Assembly: GCA_022606425.2 (NCBI GenBank)
Contig: JAHDVF020000060.1
Span: 310,001 to 374,000 of the forward strand
Length of the DNA stretch: 64,000 nt
Direction of reading: 5' to 3'
Origin: Lepidostoma basale
Lineage: Eukaryota > Arthropoda > Insecta > Trichoptera > Lepidostomatidae
Part shown: positions 9,569 through 19,852 of the stretch, piece by piece
Position numbering within the stretch: position 1 is the first letter of the stretch
How the letters are laid out: each line of letters opens with the position of its first letter
Notes under the pieces: model-generated
The model's database searches: none
What the model was told of the DNA's origin: nothing
Seen by the model: only the letters and a program-made list of their open reading frames with translations
Translations under genes and position numbers: made by a program

Positions 9569-10039
9569 GTTCTATAGGACCACATCTCAAAAGCCTCTAG
9601 TCTCCGTTTATCTCTTTCGGACTCCGTTTATCTCTTTCGCTTGTAACTATCGAAGCCATAATAATTTCACTTGCATCTCTTGTATACAAGTTAGTGCAGC
9701 GACAAACCGCACAAAACATTATGATAATGTGTCCTCGAAGGAAAGAACGAGTAATAAATAATTTATTAAAATTGCTTACGCGGGGTTAGGTGTATTTCAT
9801 CGATAGCTTTCGCGTGCAGTAATTATATGTAATCAAAATGACAGGATCAGTTTGTCAGACAGTGGCAGTAGTCGCCATTGTTATTTGGCGGGAATATTTA
9901 TTAATTATGACATCAGAGGCGGACTGCGATATTCTATTTAAAATATTTTAAAACAAATCATAATATAAATAGGCAAAAACCCAGATGTCATCAAGAAAGA
10001 GTACGATACTATTTTTAATTCAAGAGAGCGAGAGCGGAA
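9569..10039. other. AT-rich stretch without recognised genes
   Basis: It contains one short tandem duplication (CTCCGTTTATCTCTTTCG twice at about 9,603-9,640). No coding or element signature is seen. Confidence 0.35.
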
Positions 10040-10041
10040 TA

Positions 10042-10105
10042 CAGTAGAACGTCATTTAACCGGACGTCAGTTAACCGGAACGTCAATTATCCGGACAAGC
10101 CGAGA
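10042..10105. mobile_element. pogo/Tigger-like terminal inverted repeat, truncated
   Basis: TA followed by CAGTAGAACGTCATTTAACC, then two more ACGTCA-TTAACCGG units ending TTATCCGGAC. CAGTAGAACCTC..TTATCCGG is the known Tc1/mariner-pogo terminus. The rest is replaced by the Jb copy. Confidence 0.5.
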
Positions 10106-10770
10106 TTTTTCATTTTCATTTCATTTAATTTATTTTGATAAAAATTACAGACATACAATTCCAAATCGTTTGCAATTACATTATAAAAAGAAAAGCATTA
10201 AAAAAAATTAAGCTTAAGAATAAGAAAAAAATCATCACATTGATATTGCATCCCTGAGGCAACTCACACTATCACAAAATATGTCGACCTCCGAGGCGAT
10301 CCGATTAAGCAATAAGATTGCCCTACCCACAGGCATAATCATTGGCAGGTTGATTCTGCAGCGTGGCAAATAAAACAATCTGTGCTGTCTTTGACGAAGG
10401 TAATCAGGGACAAATAGACCTACATCACTCAGGACATCGGAGTTCTGTATACGGCCGCCAATTAGCTGAAAGAAGTGAACTCCCAAGTGAATGTTCCTCC
10501 TTCTCTCCAATGATTGGTAGCTTAGCATACCTAGCAAGAATTCAGTCGGAAAGAGCCACGGGTAATAACCGCGCTCCCTGAGGTAAAGAAAGCGCAGAAA
10601 TTTTTTCTGCACTCGCTCCACCATCAGAGAATATCGGATCCTAGGCGGTGACCAAATAATGGAACTATATTCCAGCTGACTTCTTACCAGGGAATTATAC
10701 AACACCCGAAATACCTGTGTGTTCGAAAATATCTTGGCATTCCTAAAAACAAATCAAAGCATTTTAATGA
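10106..10770 (-). mobile_element. Jb (Jockey/CR1-like) retrotransposon 3' end
   Basis: A minus-strand frame of 156 residues (10,235-10,705) gives LYNSLVRSQLEYSSIIWSP, VERVQKKFLRFLY, LLGMLSYQSLERRR, VGLFVPDYLRQRQHRLFY, MPVGRAILLLNRIASEVDIF and a stop. LVRSxLEYxSxxWxP and the FVPxxYxRxRxHxLF block are the thumb and C-terminal part of Jockey/CR1-group reverse transcriptase. The 3' UTR ends in an ATGAAATGAAA-type tail. The frame is open but lacks the catalytic region. Confidence 0.85.
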
Positions 10771-10789
10771 AATTTTTTAATTTCAATTT

Positions 10790-11106
10790 TTTTTAATCAT
10801 AAAGATCACAGTATCATCACAGCAAATCGCCTATGACTATAAAATACAAAAAAAAAAAATTAAGCACATAAACGCAAAAATACACTAGATAAAAAAAAAT
10901 TAAGAACAATAAAGTAAAAAGAAACAATAAGAGAAGCAAAAATTTTATACATTATATAAGAGACAGATGCTTTCGGAGGGTAGCCTCGTGGAAGTATCGT
11001 GGAAGATATCCACACTCAAAGAGATGCGGTTTAGAAGGATTATTGCCCTGCCCACGGTTATTACCTTAGGACGATTGGTTCTACACAGTGGCAGGTGAAA
11101 TAATCT
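10790..11106 (-). mobile_element. J-group 3' end, divergent
   Basis: On the minus strand it contains a decayed RTNRPKVITVGRAIILLN-like segment at 10,960-11,105, preceded by an AT-rich 3' UTR. It is cut at 11,107 by L-family sequence. Confidence 0.55.
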
Positions 11107-11540
11107 AAACAAAGTGCCGAGAAACTACGAGAGACCCAAAGAGCCATGTTAGGAATAAGCCTAAGAGACAGAGTCAGAAACGATACGGAGAGAGAAAAAA
11201 CATAGGTCACTAATATCATCCACCGGGTGGCGACTCTAAAATGGCAATGGACAGGTCACGTAGCTAGAAGCTCAGATGAAAAATGGACAAGAAGACAGCT
11301 GACTTGGACACGTGGACGGCAAAGAGAAGTGCATGGCGACCGCGACTACGGTGGAAGGATGATCTGAACAAACACGGAATAACCTGGATGCAGTCTGCAC
11401 AAGGCAGAGTGACATGGAAGCGAATGGAGGAGTGCTTTATCCAGGAGTGGACGGAGATAAAGAAGAACAGTGTGGCAATCCATCCTCTTTGCCTACCCCC
11501 TCAGGGAAACGGCGTGATGGTTAGTTAGTTAGTTAATTTA
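11107..11540 (+). mobile_element. L-family copy fused to a TTAG-tail 3' end
   Basis: The L part runs LCTKCRETTR-like, IIHRVATLKWQWTGHVARSS, then ARRPRLRWKDDLNKHGITWM and ECFIQEWTEIK. At about 11,461 it switches to TTAG-tail sequence (NSVAIHPLCLPPQ in this frame), with the hairpin, GGCGTGATGG and (TTAG)n. No TSD separates them, so it may be a template-switch chimera. Confidence 0.7.
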
Positions 11541-11739
11541 AAATAACATTTGATCCTAGTGCGGCCCTTAAGCATTGCGATTAAAGGACAGTGTACACAT
11601 TGTCCCTTATCTAGCTCGGCGGTAACCAAGTTGAGCTCTTCAGTTTGCTGTCAATGATCTTGCATACAAGGTCACCAGGTCCAAGTTTACTTATCACTTT
11701 GTATCAGAAGAGTTATTGGCATTTGGGAAACCAACTAAT

Positions 11740-11880
11740 TAACCAGTACTATGAAGGAAGGGATAGCAAAATGAATCGAACCGCCACACCGTTATTTCCT
11801 GATATACTTCTCTAGATTCCTCAACATTCATACATAGTTTCATGCACGCATGTCGATTTATCCGACTCTTCACGTGGGGA
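11740..11880 (-). mobile_element. TTAG-tail remnant, subfamily A
   Basis: Degenerate complement of the QExxVWxSI and RNRRACM regions: CCGCCACACCGTTATTTCC, ATACATAGTTTCATGCACGC. The tail is mostly lost. Confidence 0.55.
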
Positions 11881-11883
11881 ATG

Positions 11884-12060
11884 ATCAAATCAGTTTATTT
11901 CATCAAAAGACATTACAAAATAAATTTTTAAGCCATCTATTAACCCTCCCTTCCCTGTGATGGGTATCTTCTACACGTTGCCTCTAATAACCATCAATAT
12001 CTCTATACATTTAATAAATACAAATTAAGATTTAAGGTATTCCTCCATAATATATTTACG
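11884..12060 (-). mobile_element. Ja 3' UTR remnant
   Basis: The minus strand ends ..ATAAACTGATTTGATCATT, preceded by TTTTGTAATGTCTTTTGAT, matching the Ja tail at 8,340-8,380. Confidence 0.5.
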
Positions 12061-12524
12061 CATTGATTAAAAAAAATAATATTAATAATAATCAGAATTT
12101 ATCGGGTACATCGGAGGTATTTTGTGAACATCGGAAACAAAATTCGTAGCGCTGAGTACGCGACACTATATTCGCATCTCACTCTTGCATATGTTCTAGC
12201 TCAATTTTCTCACTCTCGCCGTCCCGCCGCTCCGGCGGCAGTCGCTTTCGGGCTTGCAACCAGAGCGGGTCTATGCCCGTTCCGTGAGCGTTGCCAGATG
12301 GTTTTTTAATGTTTTTAGCAATCAAGTCTCAATTATTATAATTTTTGACTTCAATTATAATAATATAAGAGGATTAGCTATGAATGTTCCTATTTTTCCG
12401 ATTTAAAATCGCTAATTTTTTAACGCGTACTGACTACCCTACACCGGAACGCACGTTTTTATTTTAGCACTGTAAGGGAAAGGTTAAGAACAGGTAAAAT
12501 AATATATTGTGTATAGTATACTAC

Positions 12525-13050
12525 CAGAAACGCATGAAATATGGTTCGACATTAGGAAGACAGGATACTCTCCAGAATTAAGATTATTTGCCTTCAGAAC
12601 GTACTTTCACTAATATGACGTCGATCTCAGAAGAGACCGCGTTCAGCAGATTAATTGCTCTTCCCACCGGTGTCACCAGAGGCAGGTTGGTTCTGGCGGC
12701 CGGTAGGTAAAACAATCTATGCTTTCGCTGTCGGAGATATCTATCAGGGACAAAAAGCCGAACACTCTCAAGCATGGCCGAGTTCTCGAAATATCCCCTG
12801 AGTAATCTAAAGAAATGGGTTATGAGATGCCCATCTCTTCGAAGCTGCAGAGAGTTGGTCCCAAGCATTCCCAAAATAAATGCCGTGGGATAGAGCCACG
12901 GATAGCAACCATTCTCTCTCATGTAGACATACTTCAGAATTTTTTTCTGAACCCTCTCTAGCATAACGGAATATCTCGCCTACTGAGAACTCCATATCAC
13001 AGAACCACTTTCGAGTCTGCTCCGAATCAATGCGTTGCACTGAGGTACCA
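12525..13050 (-). mobile_element. Ja (Jockey/CR1-like) 3' end
   Basis: The 126-residue minus frame (12,584-12,964) has MLERVQKKILKYVYMRENG, YPWLYPTAFILGMLGTN, LRRDGHLITHFFRLLRG, VRLFVPDRYLRQRKHRLFY, LVTPVGRAINLLNAVSSEID. It starts at the LERVQKK motif because upstream sequence has stops. No catalytic reverse transcriptase residues remain. A few hundred bases upstream (12,061-12,524) show nothing recognised. Confidence 0.85.
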
Positions 13051-13144
13051 AAGTCAATTCTAGCGGGAAATTGGGTATTTATTCACTATTTTTAATTCCA
13101 ATTATTTCTTACATAATATCTTAAAACATAAATGGAGCATCATA

Positions 13145-13182
13145 AACCAAGTCAATTAACCACATGGCAATGGTGTTAACGC
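13145..13182. mobile_element. TTAA-type element end (shared with 18.2-19.0 kb)
   Basis: TCAATTAACCACATGGCAAT, then GGTGTTAACGCG, resembles the right end at 18,950-18,981 (CAATTGACCACATGGCAACG..GGTTAA). Probably the end of a related piggyBac-like MITE; the other end is not found. Confidence 0.35.
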
Positions 13183-13579
13183 GATGCGAGGTTCCCAAAG
13201 TTGATAAGTAACGCACCAAACATTTCTCATTGTTTTAGTAGCGTTTGCATTCCCAAGTTGATGACACATTTTTAGCAAAGTGTTAGCATTATTGCTTGGT
13301 TTTACATTATGAATATTTTGATTGAAGGTATGTTCTTAATAATTCACTTTATTATATTATTGTGCTTTTTTATTTCATGTGTTTGAGGGGAAATAACTAA
13401 ACAATGAATTATCGGATTATAAAAGTTTATCATTTAAGTTTGTGAAGGCCTACAAAAAAATCCCCGAGACACCCGATCAATTTTATTATTTTATTTTGTG
13501 AAGTGATATATATGTTATAAAATCCATAAGAAATTAGCTGCCGGAAATTGCCTATTTAGAATGTATGTTACTTTTTATT

Positions 13580-14480
13580 TCAGATGGCTCAATTTCTCGA
13601 AGAATCTTGTTTGACATTTGGCGGAGGGGAAATAATAAAACTAAAGTAAAATATATATTTCTCAGAAATTTCAACTAGAAATGTTTAATAAAGAGATTAT
13701 TATGCCTATAAACAAACAAAAAATGCGTTTTTGTGGCACATTAAGATCGAAATGGGTCGAAAGTAACAGAACACAAAAATATTTATGAAAAAAATTTCTA
13801 AGTGGTTGGATGCTGAAATATCTTTTCCTGAATCGACTTCCAAAGAGATTCAAGATATATCAGAGGTACCATCTACTTCTGGAAATACCAGCAGGAAGAA
13901 ATCTTTTGATAATTATACGAAAAAACGTAGCGAAAAATAGCCTATACTTGAGTTGGCGTCTGCGACGAGTTAATGTACGCTGCACAAATTAGTTTAAGAT
14001 CTGCAGGAAGAAGAGATGCTGCAAAAATTATTGAGGAGATTACGTTTTATCCAAATAGAGCAACTAGTTGCTTTTTATTTTAGAATAAAAAAAGCATATA
14101 GAAAGTCTCCTAGGTCGGCTATAATTTACTCACGTGAAAAAGCACTAGCTTTGTTTGTTGATGCAAAACTTACTAAATATGCTCATTCAATCAGAAGCTA
14201 AAGCTCTAGGTGCTAATATTTACCCATCTTACAAACATATTTTGGAAGCAAAAAAAGTGCTATCCAGTCAATTCAGTTAAAATAACTGAAAATTGTGCAG
14301 AAGTAAATTTACAAAAGATATTGGACCATATAATGGAATGCTCCTCATTTCCTCTGACCCTTTAATAACTTCCTACAGAAGTAACTCTCAAAGGCCTAAG
14401 GGTAGTTTTAATCCAGAGGTTATAAAATTGCTACAAAATCCGCAACCACCAGATACTACAGATAATCTATCTGAGATAAC
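13580..14480 (+). pseudogene. Decayed gene of an uncharacterised arthropod protein family
   Basis: A TTTTTATTTCAG splice-acceptor-like site precedes ATGGCTCAATTTCTCG (MAQFLEESCLTFGGGEIIKL). Further on, using frame changes, the plus strand encodes RFCGTLRSKWVESNRTQKY, KKISKWLDAEISFPE, SEVPSTSGNTSRKKS, SYAAQISLRSAGRRDAAKII, REKALALFVDAKLTKYAHSI, GANIYPSYKHILEAKK and KITENCAEVNLQKILDH. These pieces lie in consistent order and look like one protein broken by at least four frameshifts or stops. I believe similar hypothetical proteins are widespread in arthropods, possibly tied to DNA transposons, but I cannot name the family. Not a functional gene as read. Confidence 0.45.
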
Positions 14481-14959
14481 ATGGTTATTATGATTCTACT
14501 TCATTTTCATTTTTGTCCTTATTTTACTTCACGTTTTTTTAAAATATTTTTACTACTTATACCTTCGAACAAGAATTACTTGTACATATGTATTTTACGG
14601 TATATCAATAGTTTAATTTCATCTTAGATAAATGCATTTTTTAACAATAATTAGTAGATTTATCCACATAATAATTTCGATGATTTACTAAATTTTGATA
14701 TTTCTAATATAAGTTGAAATATGTTATGTACTCGTATTCACATTTCTTTAATAAAACAAGTATTTCATACAACAAATATTGCAGTTTTTGTGGTTAAAAT
14801 TTTTTTTAAACCATTAATTACCATTTTATTACATATTTGAGAAATTTCCCGTCAGATTTGAATTTGGGACCTCTGTGCGTTGTAGAGGACTCTAATCACA
14901 TGAGGATCTTTGAAAACTCTGAATACAGGAAAATGTGACATAATATTCTTCTGTTGTAC

Positions 14960-15200
14960 TGTATTTCCTGTTACGTTCATATATTTATTGCATAATTTCG
15001 TTATTAACTTAATTACCGTATTCTGCTCCGCTAAATCGTGTATATAAACAGCAACGCGCTTGATTTTCGCTATATTTGATAATGCCTGAGGAAGGCGAAA
15101 CATGTCATTCACATAAACATTTCTAGAAAACAAACGTTTTCATTTTTATAATTTATTTAATATTGAGTTTTACATCATTGTCCAAGAAACATTTCCTTTA
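14960..15200 (+). mobile_element. Penelope-like terminal segment (TTTCTAGAAAAC family)
   Basis: It includes GCCTGAGGAAGGCGAAACA and CATTTCTAGAAAACA, shared with 21,712-21,885 and 40,483-40,625. CTGAGGA..GAAAC-AU-GUC resembles a hammerhead core, but stem II is almost absent, so it may be a decayed ribozyme. Ends near GAGTTTTACATCATTGTCCA, also seen at 31,755. Confidence 0.4.
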
Positions 15201-15682
15201 GGCATGCTGGGGTATAATTCCCCCGAACTGAGGAGGGAAGGATTATTGTTAACGCATTTTTTCAAACTGATTCGGGACTCTATTGAGTACCCCTATGTTC
15301 TGGAGCAAATAGGTCTTTTTGTTCCTGCGACAGCGCCGACATCAATTTTTCTTTGTTCCGTCACGCAGAACCAACCTGCCTTTGGTGATGCCAGTAGGAT
15401 TGCAATTCGGACGTTGAATCTAATCGTCTCGGATTTGGACGTTTTCAGTATCAGTGAGGCAGTATTCATTAAAAAAATATTACAAAATCTGGAAGGAGTA
15501 TTGCCTCACTGACGTCGACATATTTGGATTCCTTCTAATATGTATGATTTTTTAGTTTCACTTTGTTTTATCTTATCTTTGTAACACCGTTTTGTGTCCA
15601 AATGAGTCGCCTAAATGTTTTTCGTTTGTAATGTCTCATTTGTGTATATGTATAAATAAATAAATAAATAAATAAATAAAAC
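15198..15682 (+). mobile_element. Jc (Jockey/CR1-like) 3' end
   Basis: A 102-residue frame (15,204-15,512) reads MLGYNSPELRREGLLLTHFF, LIRDSIEYPYVLEQIGLFVP, RTLNLIVSDLDVFSISEAVF, GVLPH and a stop. The NYLRQRR block after FVP is deleted and shifted. The 3' UTR runs to an AAATAAATAAATAAAT tail. Confidence 0.8.
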
Positions 15683-15824
15683 AATAAATTACGAATACTC
15701 GTATTATTATAGTTTTCATAGGAAGTTATGGCACTTGGAAAACTAATTAACTTACCATTACTAACGAAAGGGTAAGCAGAATATTTATTTTTAAGAAATA
15801 CCTAATGACATTGTATACAATAAA

Positions 15825-16012
15825 CAAGAGGAAATTTATAATAGCAAGGTATATGGTGCTAAGATGAGAGATTTGTCTGTAAATTCCCTGCTTTACTCGG
15901 ACGATGCCGTTCTCATTGCGGATAGTGCGGACAAATTACAAGTCTCGGTGTCGAGAATTTATGATGTATGCAAGTCAAACGATTGAATTATGAATGTCAG
16001 AATGTCTAAGGC
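15825..16012 (+). mobile_element. Non-LTR reverse-transcriptase catalytic fragment (YSDD)
   Basis: The plus-strand frame reads VYGAKMRDLSVNSLLYSDDA, VLIADSADKLQVSVSRIYDV, then a stop and IMNVRMSK. YxDD is reverse-transcriptase motif C, here YSDD. It is related to the TTAG-tail family (YADDAVLxAD). A TGA follows CKSND. Confidence 0.65.
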
Positions 16013-16480
16013 ATCCTCATCTATCCAGAAACACCAAGCTGCGTATTTATAACACCATGGACAATGACTCTAAAAGAACAACAAATAATCTACTGGTTTG
16101 AGAATAGAATACTTAGAATTATCCTGGGACCCAGACCCGGTGTTGCAGCGGGAACTTGGTGGCATAGGACCAACCAAGAGATCCGTACGATGACCCAGCG
16201 GCCCCTTATAACGAGCACCGTGAGAGCCGGTCGCCTAGCATGGATTGGGCACGTATGCCGAGCCGAAGAGACCAGACCGAGCAATCAAGACCCTATACGC
16301 GTCTAGACCGACTGGAGTAAGACCTCAAGGAAGACCTAGACAGCGCCTATTGGACAATTTTCTGGCTGACCTGGCTAGGTTGGGCGAATTGGACTGCTGG
16401 GAGCAAAAGGCGCAGGATCGAGGAGCTTGGCGAAAAATCATCAAGGGAGTTGTATGGCCATAGGAAGTAAGTAAGTTGTC
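16013..16480 (+). mobile_element. O-family non-LTR retrotransposon 3' end
   Basis: Two overlapping frames together give IIYWFENRILRIILGPRPGV, WWHRTNQEIR, AGRLAWIGHVCRAEE, then GVRPQGRPRQRLLDNFLADL and QKAQDRGAWRKIIKGVVWP. One frameshift near 16,300. A paralogue lies at 35,575-35,840 (-). Bases 16,481-16,955 are AT-rich with nothing recognised. Confidence 0.75.
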
Positions 16481-16994
16481 TACGACTCAGAGCCATATGT
16501 CACCATTGGCTTGATGATTGAGTAGCAAAAAAAGCATTTGTAATCTTCGAATCTTTTATATGATTGTGAAACTGTAAACACCACATGGGTAATCCATAGC
16601 TCTGTTATCGTGTTACGTATGAGGCATGTTATAATCAATATTGCTTAATTACTTCCTAATACAGAATTGTATGGACATGAACCGTTGTCAATATTATGAC
16701 GGATTTCTGGGATCATTTTAGGCAAACAAAAAATGTTGATCTGTCTGTTGCGTCTGTGTTTTCATAATATTCTTGTCTACGCTGTTATCTAAAAAAAAAC
16801 AGATTATTCTGACAAATTTAGACGCCAAACCTATGCTTATCATGATGACTCTTTTTAAATAATATTTGCACTTAATAGATCCTAAACTAACCTGCCTTTA
16901 CCTTCTAATTTATCTTTTGTAATCAATTTTACGCTTGTCATAACCATTCTTATATTAAAATAGTCCATTGTTTTGGTCGAAACACTATGATACC

Positions 16995-17388
16995 ATCTTC
17001 TTCTCTTCTTCCTCAGCCTATTCCCGTCCACTCCTGGATAAAGGCCTCCAGAGAGACTGCATCCAGGTTATTCCGACGTGTCTGTTCAGATCATCCTTCC
17101 ACCATAGTTGCGGTCGCCCTGCACTTCTCTTCTCCGTCCATGGTCTCCAAGTCAGCAGTCTTCTTGTCCACTTTTCATCTGAACATCTGGCTACGTGACC
17201 CGCCCATTGCCATTTTAGAGTCGCCATCCGGTGGATGATGTCGGTGACCTTTGTTTCTGACTCTGTCTTTTAGGCTTATTCCTAACATGGCTCTTTCCAT
17301 GGCTCTTTGTACCACTCTTAGTTTCTCGGCACTTTGTTTGGACAATGTAACAGTTTCAAGACCATAAGTCAACCAAGAACATAAGACC
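16995..17388 (-). mobile_element. L-family insert with 8-bp TSD
   Basis: ATGATACC occurs at 16,987-16,994 and 17,389-17,396. The 46,485 paralogue gives the empty site. The minus strand encodes YGLETVTLSKQSAEKLRVVQ, AMERAMLGISLKDRVRN, LKWQWAGHVARCSDEKWTRR, SAGRPQLWWKDDLNRHVGIT. It is 5'-truncated, with a frameshift at the DRVRN/GHRHHP junction. The terminal tail complement is TTCTTCTCTTCTTCC. Confidence 0.85.
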
Positions 17389-17454
17389 ATGATACCTTAA
17401 CATTTTAAAACTGTTAAATTAAATATATTTGTTTTTGTATCACAATTGTATTTT

Positions 17455-17515
17455 ATTTTACGCGACAGCTGTTTCATCAACCTATGTTGACATCATCAGG
17501 TGTTACAATAATATA
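17455..17515 (-). ncRNA. Hammerhead-ribozyme-like motif
   Basis: The minus strand reads CTGATGA, then stem II GTCAAC-ATAG-GTTGAT (6 bp with one G-U), GAAAC, AGCT loop, GTC, GCG. A15.1-U16.1 and C-G close a 2-bp stem III and the cleavage triplet is GUC. Stem I (AACAC with GCGTA) has a mismatch, so activity is uncertain. Penelope-like elements are known to carry such ribozymes. Confidence 0.6.
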
Positions 17516-17829
17516 TCAAATGTCAAATTTTCGTGATTTTTCGAATGTGTATTTGTTCCGATGTCAATTTGAATAATTTCTTTGATATAATTTTGAAGTT
17601 CTTGCTGAAATTGAGTTAGGTTCCTTAATATTTTAATTAAAAGAACGGTTCGATTCTATTTATAGGAGAAAATATTAAAGGTGGAAAATATAATAATAAA
17701 ATAATAATAATAATAAAACAGAAATTAGACGGAACAATTACACATAGTACAGAGTCAAAAACGATGAAACATAATAAATTTAAAACGATAAACAATAACA
17801 GCGGAAAGTTTTCAATGTACTAAATTAAG

Positions 17830-18064
17830 TTTTTAATCTACGTAAACGACGTAAACTGAACTAGAGATAGAGGAAGACCAAGGAAAATGTGATCAAATCA
17901 ATTAAATATTAAATATCGTCCACGTGAAGTGATGGATAAATCGACGATGTATTATATAAATGTTAAGGAGGCGAGAGAGTTATGCCAGGAACTAACAGTG
18001 TGGCGAAACATTATTTCTGCCTACCCCTACGGGGAGACGGCGTGATGGTAAGTTAGTTAGTTTA
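17830..18064 (+). mobile_element. TTAG-tail 3' end, old copy
   Basis: A degenerate YVNDVN, GRPRKM-stop, and CQELTVWRNIISAYPYGETA, then TGATGG and TTAG repeats. The hairpin reads CCCCTACGGGG, keeping the stem with a different loop. Confidence 0.75.
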
Positions 18065-18223
18065 AAAATATACATTTCGAATTGAGTGTATTCATGTACA
18101 AAACGGTAGTTCGGTATTCATATACAAAACGAGTGTTCAAAAGGGTAGTAGGGCTACGATGGGGTATGTTTTGCTGGAAAGTATGCCTCTACAAAATGTC
18201 GTAAGGCGCCATGTTGCGTTTAA

Positions 18224-18977
18224 CCCTTAACACACCGTGTTCAAAACAAAACGCTCGCTCCCATGTGGTCAATTCAGTTAACCGCTAACTTTATCTAAAT
18301 ATCAAGCATATGACTCGATGAATCAATATTTAATTTATGTCATCTTGTAGGGAATTTCATTAGGAATAGATCGATATCTATGACATACATGGATTATTTG
18401 AAAAACATATCATTATTAATTTTTTTCTGGAACGCGAGACAGCATATGATCAACAGACACCAAGTATGAACTTGTCTCGCCCCGCCGCGCCGTGGCGCTA
18501 TAATTTTACGTATGATAAAGGCACCTAGGCAAAATGTATAGTACGTTCAAGACAACGAGTACGTATTAATATTTGTCCCTTTTGGTAAAGTGTTAATATT
18601 TTCACAGTTCTGATATTATTAAGTTGCGTGCTGCGTTTCCGTCCACAGTCGGTATTATTACGTACCTATGAGAAAAGGCCAAACATATAATTTATAATAC
18701 GTTCAAAACAGCGAGTAAGTATTTGTCACTTTTGATAAAGTTGTAAATATTAGCAAAACAAATTCTACCTTAACACGAATGAAGGTGAGGGCAGTCTTAA
18801 AAAATATTTTTTTTTGGGATGAAGGAAGTCATTTTTTGCTTTTTTTTATTACGAAATATTGAGAACACTTCAATGGAGGATTACAATTTTTTTTATAATA
18901 TTAGGGTCCATAGGTTTTAAGAAAATCAACTTTAAATTGGCAGTGGAAACTCAATTGACCACATGGCAACGCGACGG
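18224..18977. mobile_element. TTAA-flanked piggyBac-like MITE candidate
   Basis: TTAA at 18,220 is followed by CCCTTAACACACCG, and ..CGCGACGG is followed by TTAA at 18,978. Subterminal CCATGTGGTCAATTCAGTT (left) is inverted as AACTCAATTGACCACATGG near the right end. It has no transposase frame. The left boundary could instead be the second TTAA at 18,227. Confidence 0.5.
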
Positions 18978-19149
18978 TTAAACAGCAACACTAGTATCAA
19001 GTCCAACTCTCTAGCGTCCACGAGAGGTCTTTTAAAGACCCCGCGAACCCCGGGCAATTCCAGCGCCAAAAAACTGGATACACCCAGCTAAGGGAAGGTA
19101 ACCCCGACATAAAATCCTCCAGAGAAGGCAAGGGGATAGCACTCTGGAT

Positions 19150-19235
19150 ATTTTTCCTCAGGTCATTAATATTAGAGTGATAGTCAACGTTAGGGAGACC
19201 TGACAGGACACAGAAAGAAGAAGAAGATATACAAA
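19150..19235 (+). mobile_element. P-family 3' terminal piece
   Basis: GTGATAGTCAACGTTAGGGA, ACCTGACAGGACACAGAAAG, AAGAAGAAG equals the P end at 43,135-43,185. The next 380 bases to 19,620 have no recognised content. Confidence 0.6.
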
Positions 19236-19624
19236 ACATAAACAGGAAGATTAGAATCACGTTAAAACAAGCCGTTTTTATGAAATTTTATCTGTTGAAA
19301 TACCTTCGACACACGTTAAAAAAATGAAGCGTAGTAACATGCATCAACATGTTTTGATGCAAAGTTTATTTTTGGATATTTGTAGTCACGCTTATGGAAG
19401 CAGGTACCACTGTCGAATAATCTATTCCACTTAAGAACTGTTATATAATTCTAAGTATTGTTGATAAAATACTATATTGACGAATTGCGCAGCCGTTTTT
19501 ATATTTCGTAAATAAGGAAAAGGAAACACATCTTAAAGGTGTGGTCGGAATGAGAAATGGCGTTTTTGTGCCGATACTTAATATTATTATTATTTTGTTG
19601 AATTTCGTTATGGGAAAGAAGTAG

Positions 19625-19680
19625 AGGGCCCTTTTGAAGAGACCACGTGGATCGCATGGGAAATATAGGAATGACAAAAA
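19625..19680 (+). mobile_element. Q-family fragment
   Basis: LLKRPRGSHGKYRNDKK corresponds to the FWRDHVDRM region (TTTGAAGAGACCACGTGGA). The TTA microsatellite begins right after it. Confidence 0.5.
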
Positions 19681-19682
19681 AT

Positions 19683-19741
19683 GACAATTATTATTATTTT
19701 TTTTATTTTTTTTATTATTATTATGATTATTATTATTATTA

Positions 19742-19780
<39 letters not shown>

Positions 19781-19795
19781 TTATTATTATTATAA

Positions 19796-19830
<35 letters not shown>

Positions 19831-19852
19831 ATTATTATTGTTATTATTATTA
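19683..19852. repeat. (TTA)n trinucleotide microsatellite
   Basis: About 170 bases of almost uninterrupted TTA/ATT with a few T-run and TTC/AAT interruptions. It creates poly-N, poly-Y and poly-I frames that are artefacts. Confidence 0.95.

Larger units (their letters stand above)
16960..17700 (-). mobile_element. Penelope-like terminal segment, interrupted
   Basis: TCCATTGTTTTGGTCGAAAC..ATGATACC is followed, after an insert, by TTAACATTTTAAAACTGTTA, the hammerhead-like core at 17,461-17,510 and an AT-rich 180-bp stretch. The uninterrupted counterpart is 46,485-46,845 and another is 58,945. Orientation is inferred from the ribozyme strand. Confidence 0.65.

Noticed and set aside
15085..15110. 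Complete hammerhead ribozyme at 15.1 kb
   Set aside because: CTGAGGA and GAAAC are separated by only four bases (AGGC), too short for a stem II.
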